A stretch of 64,000 nt of DNA from Hydractinia symbiolongicarpus (Eukaryota > Cnidaria > Hydrozoa > Anthoathecata > Hydractiniidae), in contig NC_079884.1 in NCBI RefSeq assembly GCF_029227915.1, positions 18,292,001 through 18,356,000 on the forward strand, read 5' to 3'. Position numbers and translations under genes: made by a program. Shown piece by piece: positions 10,000 through 23,408 of the stretch. Each line of letters starts with the position of its first letter. Position 1 is the stretch's first letter. The notes beneath the pieces are model-generated. The model was not told the origin of the DNA. It was given only the letters and a program-made list of their open reading frames with translations, and did no database searches.

Positions 10000-12955
10000 A
10001 AATGCTGTAATATGGCATTTTGCTGTCTAATAAAGACCTCTTGCGCAAATCACGTCGTTCCACGTGTCTGTGCAGGTTGCTACTGGTCTAGTTCTTTCAC
10101 TATCAATAGACTACAACGTCCCAAGTTGTTTTCCATTGCGCCATGGCCCTATAACACCGTCAACTAAGCGTACAGTCCTCTAAATACTGTAGTACGGCAT
10201 TTTGCTGCCTGATAAAGACCTAATGCGTAAATCAGGTGGTTCCGAGTGTCTGCACTGGTTACCATTGGGATACTCCTTCCACTCTCAATGGACTATAAAG
10301 TCTCAAATCGTTTTCTACTGCTGCATGACGTTATAACACCGCCAACTACATGTACGTGCCTCTAAAGGCTGTTATATGACCTTTTGCCGCATAATAACCG
10401 CCTTAAACGTAAATCACATGGTTCCACGTGTCTGTTCAGGTTGCCATTGGTCTAGTCCTACCACTATGAATGTACTACGACGTCCCAAATCGTTTTACAT
10501 TGCGCAATAGCCTTATTGCACGGTCAACTACGTGAACAGGTTTCCAAAGGTTGTTATATAAGCTTTTGCCGCCTAATAACGGCCTTACATGTAAATCACG
10601 TGGTTCCACGTGTCTGTTCAGGTTGCGATTGGTCTAGTCATACCACTACGAATGTACTACGACGTCCCAAATCGTTTTACATTGCGGAATAGCCTTATAA
10701 CAGCGTCACCTACGTGAGCAGCCCTCTAAAGGTTTTTATATGGCCTATTGCAGCCTAATAATGGCCCTGCACATAAATCACGTCGTTCCACATGTCTGGG
10801 CAAATTGCTATTGGTCTAGTCCTTTCACTATCAATGCACTACGACGTTTCAATTGTTTTCCATTGTGCCATGACATTATAATACCGTCAGCTACGTGTAC
10901 AGGCCTCCAAAGGCTTGTTATATGACTTTTAACCGCCTATTAATGGCCTTATACATAAATCACGTCGTTCGACACGTCTGCGCAAGTTGCCATTGGTCTA
11001 GTCCTTTCACTATGAATACACTTTGACGTCCCAAGTTCTTTTCCATTGCGCAATAGCCTTATAACACCGTCAACTACATAAACAGGCCTCTAAAGTCTGT
11101 TATATGACCTTTTGCCGTCTAATAATGACCTTACACATCAATCATGTCGTTCCACATGTCTGGGCAAGTTGCCATTGGTCTAAGATTTTTTAACTATCAA
11201 TGCACTACGACGTCCCAAGTTGTTTTCCATGGTGCCATGACATTATAACACCGTCAACTACGTGTACAGGCCTCTAAAGGCTGTTCTATGACCTTTTACC
11301 GCCTATTAATGGCCCTGTGCATAAATCACGTCGTTCCACATGTCTGGGCAAGTTGCCATTGGTCTAGTCCTTTCACTATGAATACACTACGACGTCCCAA
11401 GTTCTTTTCTATTGCGCAATAGCCTTATAACACCGTCAACTACGTGAACAGGCCTCTAAAGGCTGTTATATGACCTTTTGCCGCCTAATAATGGCCTTAC
11501 ACATCAATCACGTCGTTCCACATGTCTGGGCAAGTTGCCATTGGTCTGGTCCTTTCACTATCAATGCACTACGACCTCCCAAGTTCTTTTTCACTGCGCA
11601 ATAGCCTTATAACACCGCCAACTACGCGCACAGTCCTCTAAAGTCTGTTATATCACCTTATGGCGCCTAATAATGACGTTACACATAAATCACGTGGTTG
11701 CGCGTGTCTACACTGGTTACCATTGGTTTATTCCCTCGACACTCAATGGACTACATTGTTCTAAGTCTATTTACATTGCTGCATGACGTTATAACACCGT
11801 TAACTACATGTGCATGCCTCTAAGGGCTGTTATATGACCTTTTGCCTCCTAATAATGGCCTTATACATAAATCACGTCGTTCCACATGTTTGGGCAAGTT
11901 GCCATTGGTCTAGTCCTTTCACTATCAATGCACTACGACGTCCCAAGTTCTTTTCTATCGCACAATAGCCTTATAACACCGTCAACTACGTGAACAGGCC
12001 TCTAAAGGCTGTTATATGACCTTTTGCCGCCTAATAATGGCCTTATAAATAAATCACGTCGTTTAACATGTCTGGGCAAGTTGCCATTGGTCTAGTCCTT
12101 TCACTATCAATGCACTACGACCTCCGAAGTTCTTTTCCACTGCGCAATAGCCTTATAACACCGTCAACTACGCGCACAGTCCTCTAAAGTCTGTTATATC
12201 ACCTTATGGCGCCTAATAATGACGTTACACATAAATCACGTGGTTCCGCGTGTCTACACTGGTTACCATTGGTTTATTCCCTCGACACTCAATGGACTAC
12301 ATTGTCCTAAGTCTATTTACATTGCTGCATGACGTTATAACACCGTTAACTACATGTGCGTGCCTCTAAGGGCTGTTATATGAACTTTTGCCGCCTAATA
12401 ACGTCCTTACACGTAAATCACGTGGTTCCACGTGTCTGTTCAGGTTGCCATTGGTCTAGCCCTACCACTACGAATGTACTAGGACGTCCCAAATCGTTTT
12501 ACATTGCTGAATAGCCTGATAACACCTTCAACTACGTGAGCAGCCCTCTAAAGGTTTTATATGGCCTTTTGCCGCGTAATAATGGCCTTATCCATAAATC
12601 ACGTCGTTCCACATGTCTGGGCAAGTTGCCATTGGTCTAGTATTTTCACTCTCAATGCAATACGACGTCCCAAGTTGTTTTCCATTGTGCCATGGCCTTA
12701 TAACACCGTCAACTACGTGTACAGGCCTCTAAAGTCTGTTATATCACCTTATGGCGCCTAATAATGACGTTACACATAAATCACGTGGTTCCGCGTGTCT
12801 ACACTGGTTACCTTTGGTTTATTCCCTCGACACTCAATGGACTACATTGTCCTAAGTCTATTTACATTGCTGCATGACGTTATAACACCGTTAACTACAT
12901 GTGCGTGCCTCTAAGGGCTGTTATATGACCTTTTGCCGCCTAATAACGGCCTTAC
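10000..12955 (+). repeat. Mosaic stretch of ordinary monomers
   Basis: About 16 monomers of classes A, B, C and D in no repeated order that I could follow locally. It holds no gene. The part 12364-12925 is matched 19,227 bp downstream. Isolated variants include 'ttgcgatt' near 10623 and 'taagattttttaac' near 11181. Confidence 0.75.
12364..12925 (+). repeat. Block matched at 31591-32152 (offset 19,227)
   Basis: Landmarks 12364, 12546, 12727 and 12909 pair with 31591, 31773, 31954 and 32136, all exactly 19,227 bp apart. Both copies share rare variants such as 'aacgtccttac' and 'gccgcgtaataatggcc' followed by 'tagtattttcact'. Confidence 0.82.
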
Positions 12956-15900
12956 ACGTAAATCACGTGGTTCCACGTGTCTGTTCAGGTTGCCATTGGT
13001 CTAGTCCTACCACTATGAATGTACTACGACGTCCCAAATCGTTTTACATTGCGCAATAGCCTTATAACACCGTCAACTACGTGAACAGGTTTCCAAAGGT
13101 TGTTATATAACATTTTGCCGCCTAATAACGGCCTTACATGTAAATCACGTGGTTCCACGTGTCTGTTCAGGTTGCCATTGGTCTAGTCCTACCACTACGA
13201 ATGTACTACGAGGTCACAAATCGTTTTACATTGCGGAATAGCCTTATAACACCGTCAACTACATGAACAGGCCTCTAAAGACTGTTATATCACCTTTTGC
13301 CGCCTAATAATGGCCTTATACATAAATCACGTCGTTCCACATGTCTGGGCAAGTTGCCATTGGTCTAGTCCTTTCACTATCAATGCACTACGACGTTCCA
13401 AGTTGTTTTCCATGGTGCCATGACATTATAACACCGTCAACTACGTGTACAGGCCTCTAAAGGCTGTTCTATGACCTTTTACCGCCTATTAATGGCCCTA
13501 TGCATAAATCACGTCGTTCCACATGTCTGGGCAAGTTGCCATTGGTCTACTCCTTTCACTATGAATACACTACGACGTCCCAAGTTCTTTTCTATTGCGC
13601 AATAGCCTTATAACACCGTCAACTACGTGAACAGGCCTCTAAAGTCTGTTATATGACCTTTGGCCGCCTAATAATGGCCCTACACATAAATCACGTCGTT
13701 CCACATGTCTGTTCAGGTTGCCATTGGTCTAGTCCTACCACTATGAATGTACTACGACGTCCCAAATCGTCTTACATTGCGCAATGGCTTTAAAACACCG
13801 TCAACTACGTGTACTGGCCTCTAAAAGCTGTTATATGACCTTTTGCCTCCTAATAATGGCCTTATACATGAATCACGTCGTTCCACATGTTTGGGCAAGT
13901 TGCCATTGGTCTAGTCCTTTCACTATGAATACACTACGACGTCCCAAGTTCTTTTCTATCGCGCAATAGCCTTATAACACCGTCAACTACGTGAACAGGC
14001 CTCTGAAGGCTGTTATATGACCTTTTGCCGCCTAATAACCGCCTTACACGTAATCCACGTGGTTCCACGTGTCTGTTCAGGTTGCCATTGGTCTAGCCCT
14101 ACCACTACGAATGTACTAGGACGTCCCAAATCGTTTTACATTGCTGAATAGCCTTATAACACCGTCAACTACGTGAGCAGCCCTCTAAAGGTTTTTAAAT
14201 GGCCTTTTGCCGCCTAATAATGGCCCTACACATAAATCACGTCGTTCCACATGTCTGGGCAAGTTGCCATTGGTCTAGTCCTTTCACTATCAATGCACTA
14301 CGACGTTCCAAGTTGTTTTCCATTGTGCCACGACATTATAACACCGTCAACTACGTGTACAGGCCTCTAAAGACTGTTATATGACCTTTTGCCGCCTAAT
14401 AATGGCCTTATACATAAATCACGTCGTTTCACATGTTTGGGCAAGTTGCCATTGGTCTAGTCCTTTCACTATCAATGCACTACGACGTCCCAAGTTGTTT
14501 TCCATGGTGCCATGACATTATAACAGCGTCAACTACGTGTACAGGCCTCTAAAGGCTGTTATATGACCTTTTACCGCCTAATAATGGCCTTACACATCAA
14601 TCACGTCGTTCCACATGTCTGGGCAAGTTGCCATTGGTCTGGTCCTGTCACTATCAATGCACTACGACCTCCCAAGTTCTTTTCCACTGCGCAATAGCCT
14701 TATAACACCGTCAACTACGCGCACAGTCCTCTAAAGTCTGTTATATCACCTTATGGCGCCTAATAATGACGTTACACATAAATCACGTGGTTCCGCGTGT
14801 CTACACTGGTTACCATTGGTTTATTCCCTCGACACTCAATGGACTACATTGTCCTAAGTCTATTTACATTGCTGCATGACGTTATAACACCGTTAACTAC
14901 ATGTGCGTGCCTCTAAGGGCCGTTTTATGGAATTTTGCCGCCTAATAACGGCCTTACACGTAAATCACGTGGTTCCACGTGTCTGTTCAGGTTGCCATTG
15001 GTCTAGCCCTACCACTACGAATGTACTACGACGTCCCAAATCATTTACATTGCGCAATACCCTTATAACACCGTCAACTACGTGTACAGGCCTCTAAAGG
15101 CTGTTATATGAACTTTTGCCGCCTTATAATAGCCTAACAAATAATCACGTCGTTCCGCATGTCTGGGCAAATTTCCATTGGTCTAGTCGTTTCACTATCA
15201 TTGTACTACGACGTCCCAAGTTCTTTTCCATTGCGCCATGGCCCTGTAACACCGTCAACTAAGCGTACAAATCCTCTAAATGCTGTAATATGGCATTTTG
15301 CTGTCTAATAAAGACCTCATGCGTAAATCAGGTGATTTCGAGTGTCTGCACTGGTTACCATTGGGATATTCCTTCCACTCTCAATGGACTATAAAGTCCC
15401 AAATCGTTTTCCATTGCTGCATGACGTTATAACACCGCCAACTACATGTACATGCCTCTAAAGGCTGTAATATGACCTTTTGCCGCATAATAACCGCCTT
15501 ACACGTAAATCACATGGTTCCACGTGTCTGTTCAGGTTGCCATTGGTCTAGTCCTACCACTATGAATGTACTACGACGTCCCAAATCGTTTTACATTGCG
15601 CAATAGCCTTATAACACCGTCAACTACGTGAACAGGTTTCCAAAGGTTGTTATATAAGCTTTTGCCGCCTAATAACGGCCTTACATGTAAATCACGTGGT
15701 TCTACGTGTCTGTTCAGGTTGCCATTGGCCTAGTCCTACCACTACGAATGTACTACGACGTCCCAAATTGTTTTACATTGCGGAATAGCCTTATAACACC
15801 GTCAACTACATGAACAGGTCTCTAAAGACTGTTATATGACCTTTTGCCGCCTAATAATGGCCTTACACATCAATCACGTCGTTCCACATGTCTACACTGG

Positions 15901-16048
15901 TTACCATTGGTTTATTCCCTCGACACTCAATGCACTACAACGTCCTAAGTCTTATTACATTGCTTTATGACGTTATAACACCGTCAACTACGTGTACAGG
16001 CCTCCAAAGTCTGTTAAATGACCTTTTGCCACCTAACAATGGCCTTTC
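12956..16048 (+). repeat. 3093-bp 17-mer, copy 1
   Basis: Tandem partner of 16049-19141. Common sequence begins at 'cacgtaaatcacgtgg' (12956 and 16049), and many variants pair at exactly 3093 bp, for example 'gcgcaatggctttaaaac' and the short 'aaatcatttacattg' form. The length is 17 x 182 minus 1. Confidence 0.92.
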
Positions 16049-16195
16049 ACGTAAATCACGTGGTTCCACGTGTCTGTTCAGGTTGCCATTGGTCTAGTCC
16101 TACCACTATGAATGTACTACGACGTCCCAAATCGTTTTACATTGCGCAATAGCCTTATAACACCGTCAACTACGTGAACAGGTTTCCAAAGGTTG

Positions 16196-16276
16196 TTATA
16201 TAACATTTTGCCGCCTAATAACGGCCTTACATGTAAATCACGTGGTTCCACGTGTCTGTTCAGGTTGCCATTGGTC
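16196..16276 (-). promoter_or_regulatory. Promoter-like CCAAT / double E-box / TATA cluster in a class B monomer (representative)
   Basis: Read on the minus strand, a CCAAT box matching the NF-Y consensus RRCCAATSR (plus-strand CCATTGGTC at 16268-16276) is followed by the double E-box dyad at 16239-16254 and then the TATA-like octamer TTATATAA at 16196-16203. The CCAAT and TATA centres are about 70 bp apart, a plausible core-promoter spacing. The motifs are seen directly; any transcription is inference. Each motif could be chance in one monomer, but the arrangement recurs in many class B copies because the monomer is reiterated. Confidence 0.3.
16239..16254. promoter_or_regulatory. Perfect E-box dyad CACGTGGTTCCACGTG (representative)
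   Basis: Two 7-bp arms, CACGTGG and CCACGTG, flank TT. It contains two CACGTG hexamers one helical turn apart. With the preceding base pair, ATCACGTG also fits RTCACRTG, the CDEI consensus of budding yeast, bound by the bHLH protein Cbf1; CACGTG is the general bHLH E-box/G-box. Whether any protein binds here is unknown. Other copies lie for example near 42591 and 42772. Confidence 0.55.
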
Positions 16277-17950
16277 TAGTCCTACCACTACGAATGTACT
16301 ACGAGGTCACAAATCGTTTTACATTGCGGAATAGCCTTATAACACCGTCAACTACATGAACAGGCCTCTAAAGACTGTTATATCACCTTTTGCCGCCTAA
16401 TAATGGCCTTATACATAAATCACGTCGTTCCACATGTCTGGGCAAGTTGCCATTGGTCTAGTCCTTTCACTATCAATGCACTACGACGTTCCAAGTTGTT
16501 TTCCATGGTGCCATGACATTATAACACCGTCAACTACGTGTACAGGCCTCTAAAGGCTGTTCTATGACCTTTTACCGCCTATTAATGGCCCTATGCATAA
16601 ATCACGTCGTTCCACATGTCTGGGCAAGTTGCCATTGGTCTACTCCTTTCACTATGAATACACTACGACGTCCCAAGTTCTTTTCTATTGCGCAATAGCC
16701 TTATAACACCGTCAACTACGTGAACAGGCCTCTAAAGTCTGTTATATGACCTTTGGCCGCCTAATAATGGCCCTACACATAAATCACGTCGTTCCACATG
16801 TCTGTTCAGGTTGCCATTGGTCTAGTCCTACCACTATGAATGTACTACGACGTCCCAAATCGTCTTACATTGCGCAATGGCTTTAAAACACCGTCAACTA
16901 CGTGTACTGGCCTCTAAAAGCTGTTATATGACCTTTTGCCTCCTAATAATGGCCTTATACATGAATCACGTCGTTCCACATGTTTGGGCAAGTTGCCATT
17001 GGTCTAGTCCTTTCACTATGAATACACTACGACGTCCCAAGTTCTTTTCTATCGCGCAATAGCCTTATAACACCGTCAACTACGTGAACAGGCCTCTGAA
17101 GGCTGTTATATGACCTTTTGCCGCCTAATAACCGCCTTACACGTAATCCACGTGGTTCCACGTGTCTGTTCAGGTTGCCATTGGTCTAGCCCTACCACTA
17201 CGAATGTACTAGGACGTCCCAAATCGTTTTACATTGCTGAATAGCCTTATAACACCGTCAACTACGTGAGCAGCCCTCTAAAGACTGTTATATCACCTTT
17301 TGCCGCCTAATAATGGCCCTACACATAAATCACGTCGTTCCACATGTCTGGGCAAGTTGCCATTGGTCTAGTCCTTTCACTATCAATGCACTACGACGTT
17401 CCAAGTTGTTTTCCATTGTGCCACGACATTATAACACCGTCAACTACGTGTACAGGCCTCTAAAGACTGTTATATGACCTTTTGCCGCCTAATAATGGCC
17501 TTATACATAAATCACGTCGTTTCACATGTTTGGGCAAGTTGCCATTGGTCTAGTCCTTTCACTATCAATGCACTACGACGTCCCAAGTTGTTTTCCATGG
17601 TGCCATGACATTATAACAGCGTCAACTACGTGTACAGGCCTCTAAAGGCTGTTATATGACCTTTTACCGCCTAATAATGGCCTTACACATCAATCACGTC
17701 GTTCCACATGTCTGGGCAAGTTGCCATTGGTCTGGTCCTGTCACTATCAATGCACTACGACCTCCCAAGTTCTTTTCCACTGCGCAATAGCCTTATAACA
17801 CCGTCAACTACGCGCACAGTCCTCTAAAGTCTGTTATATCACCTTATGGCGCCTAATAATGACGTTACACATAAATCACGTGGTTCCGCGTGTCTACACT
17901 GGTTACCATTGGTTTATTCCCTCGACACTCAATGGACTACATTGTCCTAA

Positions 17951-20679
17951 GTCTATTTACATTGCTGCATGACGTTATAACACCGTTAACTACATGTGCG
18001 TGCCTCTAAGGGCCGTTTTATGGAATTTTGCCGCCTAATAACGGCCTTACACGTAAATCACGTGGTTCCACGTGTCTGTTCAGGTTGCCATTGGTCTAGC
18101 CCTACCACTACGAATGTACTACGACGTCCCAAATCATTTACATTGCGCAATACCCTTATAACACCGTCAACTACGTGTACAGGCCTCTAAAGGCTGTTAT
18201 ATGAACTTTTGCCGCCTTATAATAGCCTAACAAATAATCACGTCGTTCCGCATGTCTGGGCAAATTTCCATTGGTCTAGTCGTTTCACTATCATTGTACT
18301 ACGACGTCCCAAGTTCTTTTCCATTGCGCCATGGCCCTGTAACACCGTCAACTAAGCGTACAAATCCTCTAAATGCTGTAATATGGCATTTTGCTGTCTA
18401 ATAAAGACCTCATGCCTAAATCAGGTGATTTCGAGTGTCTGCACTGGTTACCATTGGGATATTCCTTCCACTCTCAATGGACTATAAAGTCCCAAATCGT
18501 TTTCCATTGCTGCATGACGTTATAACACCGCCAACTACATGTACATGCCTCTAAAGGCTGTAATATGACCTTTTGCCGCATAATAACCGCCTTACACGTA
18601 AATCACATGGTTCCACGTGTCTGTTCAGGTTGCCATTGGTCTAGTCCTACCACTATGAATGTACTACGACGTCCCAAATCGTTTTACATTGCGCAATAGC
18701 CTTATAACACCGTCAACTACGTGAACAGGTTTCCAAAGGTTGTTATATAAGCTTTTGCCGCCTAATAACGGCCTTACATGTAAATCACGTGGTTCTACGT
18801 GTCTGTTCAGGTTGCCATTGGCCTAGTCCTACCACTACGAATGTACTACGACGTCCCAAATTGTTTTACATTGCGGAATAGCCTTATAACACCGTCAACT
18901 ACATGAACAGGTCTCTAAAGACTGTTATATGACCTTTTGCCGCCTAATAATGGCCTTACACATCAATCACGTCGTTCCACATGTCTACACTGGTTACCAT
19001 TGGTTTATTCCCTCGACACTCAATGCACTACAACGTCCTAAGTCTTATTACATTGCTTTATGACGTTATAACACCGTCAACTACGTGTACAGGCCTCCAA
19101 AGTCTGTTAAATGACCTTTTGCCACCTAACAATGGCCTTTCACGTAAATCACGTGGTTCCACGTGTCTGTTCAGGTTGCCATTGGTCTAGTCCTACTACT
19201 ACGAATGTACTACGACGTCCCAAATCGTTTTACATTGCGGAATAGCCTTATAACAGCGTCACCTACGTGAGCAGCCCTCTAAAGGTTTTTACATGGCCTT
19301 TTGCCGCTTAATAATGGCCCTACACATAAATCACGTCGTTCCACATGTCTGGGCAAGTTGCCATTGGTCTAGTATTTTCACTATCAATGCACTACGACGT
19401 TCCAATTGTTTTCCATTGTGACATGGCCATATAACACCGCCAACTACGCGTACAGTCCTCTAAAATCTGTTATATGACCTTTTGCCGCCTAATAATGGCC
19501 TTACATATCAATCACGTCGTTCCACATGTCTACACTGGTTACCATTGGTTTATTCCCTCGACACTCAATGGACTACAACGTCCTAAGTCTATTTACATTG
19601 CTTTATGACGTTATAACACCGTCAACTACGTGTACAGGCCTCTAAAGTCTGTTAAATGACCTTTTGCCCCCTAACAATGGCCTTACACGTAAATCACGTG
19701 GTTCCAGGTGTCTGCACTGCTTACCATTGGTTTATTCCCTCGACACTCAATGAACTACAACATCCGAAGTCTATTTCCATTTGCTGCAAGACGTTATAAC
19801 ACCGTCAACTACATGTACATGCCTCTAAAGGCTGTTATATGACCTTTTGCCGCCTAACAATGGCCTTACACGTAAATCACGTGGTTCCACGTGTCTGTTC
19901 AGGTTGCCATTGGTCTAGTCCTACCACTACGAATGTACTACGACGTCCCAAATTGTTTTACATTGCGGAATAGCCTTATAACACCGTCAACTACATGAAC
20001 AGGCCTCTAAAGACTGTTATATCACTTTTTGCCGCCTAATAATGGCCTTATACATAAATCACGTCGTTCCACATGTCTGGGCAAGTTGCCATTGGTGTAG
20101 TCCTTTCATTATCAATGCACTACGACGTTCCAAGTTGTTTTCCATGGTGCCAAGACATTATAACACCATCAACTACGTGTACAGGCCTCTAAAGGCTGTT
20201 CTATGACCTTTTACCGCCTATTAATGGCCCTATGCATAAATCACGTCGTTCCACATGTCTGGGCAAGTTGCCATTGGTCTAGTCCTTTCACTATGAATAC
20301 ACTACGACGTCCCAAGTTCTTTTCTATTGCGCAATAGCCTTATAACACCGTCAACTACGTGAACAGGCCTCTAAAAGCTGTTATATGACCTTTTGCCGCC
20401 TAATAATGGCCTTACACATCAATCACGTCGTTCCACATGTCTACACCAGTTACCATTGGTTTATTCCCTCGACACTCAATGCACTACAACGTCCTAAGTC
20501 TCTTTACATTGCTTTATGACGTTATAACACCGTCAACTACGTGTACAGGCCTCTAAAGTCTGTTAAATGACCTTTTGCCCCCTAACAATGGCCTTACACG
20601 TAAATCACGTGGTTCCACGTGTCTGCACTGCCTACCATTGGTTTGTTCCCTCGACACTCAATGAACTACAACGTCCGAA
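17951..20679 (+). repeat. 2729-bp 15-mer, copy 1
   Basis: Tandem partner of 20680-23408 and overlapping the second 3093-bp copy. The joint lies in 'gtctattt', shared by 17951, 20680 and 23409: the left flank at 20680 is 'acgtccgaa' and the right side continues 'acattgctgcatg' as at 17959. The length is 15 x 182 minus 1. Confidence 0.92.
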
Positions 20680-23408
20680 GTCTATTTACATTGCTGCATG
20701 ACGTTATAACACCGTTAACTACATGTGCGTGCCTCTAAGGGCCGTTTTATGGAATCTTGCCGCCTAATAACGGCCTTACACGTAAATCACGTGGTTCCAC
20801 GTGTCTGTTCAGGTTGCCATTGGTCTAGCCCTACCACTACGAATGTACTACGACGTCCCAAATCATTTACATTGCGCAATACCCTTATAACACCGTCAAC
20901 TACGTGTACAGGCCTCTAAAGGCTGTTATATGAACTTTTGCCGCCTTATAATAGCCTAACAAATAATCACGTCGTTCCGCATGTCTGGGCAAATTTCCAT
21001 TGGTCTAGTCGTTTCACTATCATTGTACTACGACGTCCCAAGTTCTTTTCCATTGCGCCATGGCCCTGTAACACCGTCAACTAAGCGTACAAATCCTCTA
21101 AATGCTGTAATATGGCATTTTGCAGTCTAATAAAGACCTCATGCCTAAATCAGGTGATTTCGAGTGTCTGCACTGGTTACCATTGGGATATTCCTTCCAC
21201 TCTCAATGGACTATAAAGTCCCAAATCGTTTTCCATTGCTGCATGACGTTATAACACCGCCAACTACATGTACATGCCTCTAAAGGCTGTAATATGACCT
21301 TTTGCCGCATAATAACCGCCTTACACGTAAATCACATGGTTCCACGTGTCTGTTCAGGTTGCCATTGGTCTAGTCCTACCACTATGAATGTACTACGACG
21401 TCCCAAATCGTTTTACATTGCGCAATAGCCTTATAACACCGTCAACTACGTGAACAGGTTTCCAAAGGTTGTTATATAAGCTTTTGCCGCCTAATAACGG
21501 CCTTACATGTAAATCACGTGGTTCTACGTGTCTGTTCAGGTTGCCATTGGCCTAGTCCTACCACTACGAATGTACTACGACGTCCCAAATTGTTTTACAT
21601 TGCGGAATAGCCTTATAACACCGTCAACTACATGAACAGGTCTCTAAAGACTGTTATATGACCTTTTGCCGCCTAATAATGGCCTTACACATCAATCACG
21701 TCGTTCCACATGTCTACACTGGTTACCATTGGTTTATTCCCTCGACACTCAATGCACTACAACGTCCTAAGTCTTATTACATTGCTTTATGACGTTATAA
21801 CACCGTCAACTACGTGTACAGGCCTCCAAAGTCTGTTAAATGACCTTTTGCCACCTAACAATGGCCTTTCACGTAAATCACGTGGTTCCACGTGTCTGTT
21901 CAGGTTGCCATTGGTCTAGTCCTACTACTACGAATGTACTACGACGTCCCAAATCGTTTTACATTGCGGAATAGCCTTATAACAGCGTCACCTACGTGAG
22001 CAGCCCTCTAAAGGTTTTTACATGGCCTTTTGCCGCTTAATAATGGCCCTACACATAAATCACGTCGTTCCACATGTCTGGGCAAGTTGCCATTGGTCTA
22101 GTATTTTCACTATCAATGCACTACGACGTTCCAATTGTTTTCCATTGTGACATGGCCATATAACACCGCCAACTACGCGTACAGTCCTCTAAAATCTGTT
22201 ATATGACCTTTTGCCGCCTAATAATGGCCTTACATATCAATCACGTCGTTCCACATGTCTACACTGGTTACCATTGGTTTATTCCCTCGACACTCAATGG
22301 ACTACAACGTCCTAAGTCTATTTACATTGCTTTATGACGTTATAACACCGTCAACTACGTGTACAGGCCTCTAAAGTCTGTTAAATGACCTTTTGCCCCC
22401 TAACAATGGCCTTACACGTAAATCACGTGGTTCCAGGTGTCTGCACTGCTTACCATTGGTTTATTCCCTCGACACTCAATGAACTACAACATCCGAAGTC
22501 TATTTCCATTTGCTGCAAGACGTTATAACACCGTCAACTACATGTACATGCCTCTAAAGGCTGTTATATGACCTTTTGCCGCCTAACAATGGCCTTACAC
22601 GTAAATCACGTGGTTCCACGTGTCTGTTCAGGTTGCCATTGGTCTAGTCCTACCACTACGAATGTACTACGACGTCCCAAATTGTTTTACATTGCGGAAT
22701 AGCCTTATAACACCGTCAACTACATGAACAGGCCTCTAAAGACTGTTATATCACTTTTTGCCGCCTAATAATGGCCTTATACATAAATCACGTCGTTCCA
22801 CATGTCTGGGCAAGTTGCCATTGGTGTAGTCCTTTCATTATCAATGCACTACGACGTTCCAAGTTGTTTTCCATGGTGCCAAGACATTATAACACCATCA
22901 ACTACGTGTACAGGCCTCTAAAGGCTGTTCTATGACCTTTTACCGCCTATTAATGGCCCTATGCATAAATCACGTCGTTCCACATGTCTGGGCAAGTTGC
23001 CATTGGTCTAGTCCTTTCACTATGAATACACTACGACGTCCCAAGTTCTTTTCTATTGCGCAATAGCCTTATAACACCGTCAACTACGTGAACAGGCCTC
23101 TAAAAGCTGTTATATGACCTTTTGCCGCCTAATAATGGCCTTACACATCAATCACGTCGTTCCACATGTCTACACCAGTTACCATTGGTTTATTCCCTCG
23201 ACACTCAATGCACTACAACGTCCTAAGTCTCTTTACATTGCTTTATGACGTTATAACACCGTCAACTACGTGTACAGGCCTCTAAAGTCTGTTAAATGAC
23301 CTTTTGCCCCCTAACAATGGCCTTACACGTAAATCACGTGGTTCCACGTGTCTGCACTGCCTACCATTGGTTTGTTCCCTCGACACTCAATGAACTACAA
23401 CGTCCGAA
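20680..23408 (+). repeat. 2729-bp 15-mer, copy 2
   Basis: Near-identical to 17951-20679; 'ggaatcttgcc' (near 20751) versus 'ggaattttgcc' (near 18022) is one of the few differences. It inherits the 'catgcctaaa' base change of the preceding unit, so this duplication followed the 3093-bp one. Confidence 0.92.

Larger units (their letters stand above)
16049..19141 (+). repeat. 3093-bp 17-mer, copy 2
   Basis: Nearly identical to 12956-16048. One cluster of differences stands out: around 17281-17296 this copy reads 'gactgttatatcacc' where copy 1 (14188-14203) reads 'gtttttaaatggcc'. A single change at 18416 ('catgcctaaa' for 'catgcgtaaa') is then inherited by the next duplication at 21145. After 19141 the sequence moves to a different monomer type. 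Confidence 0.92.
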
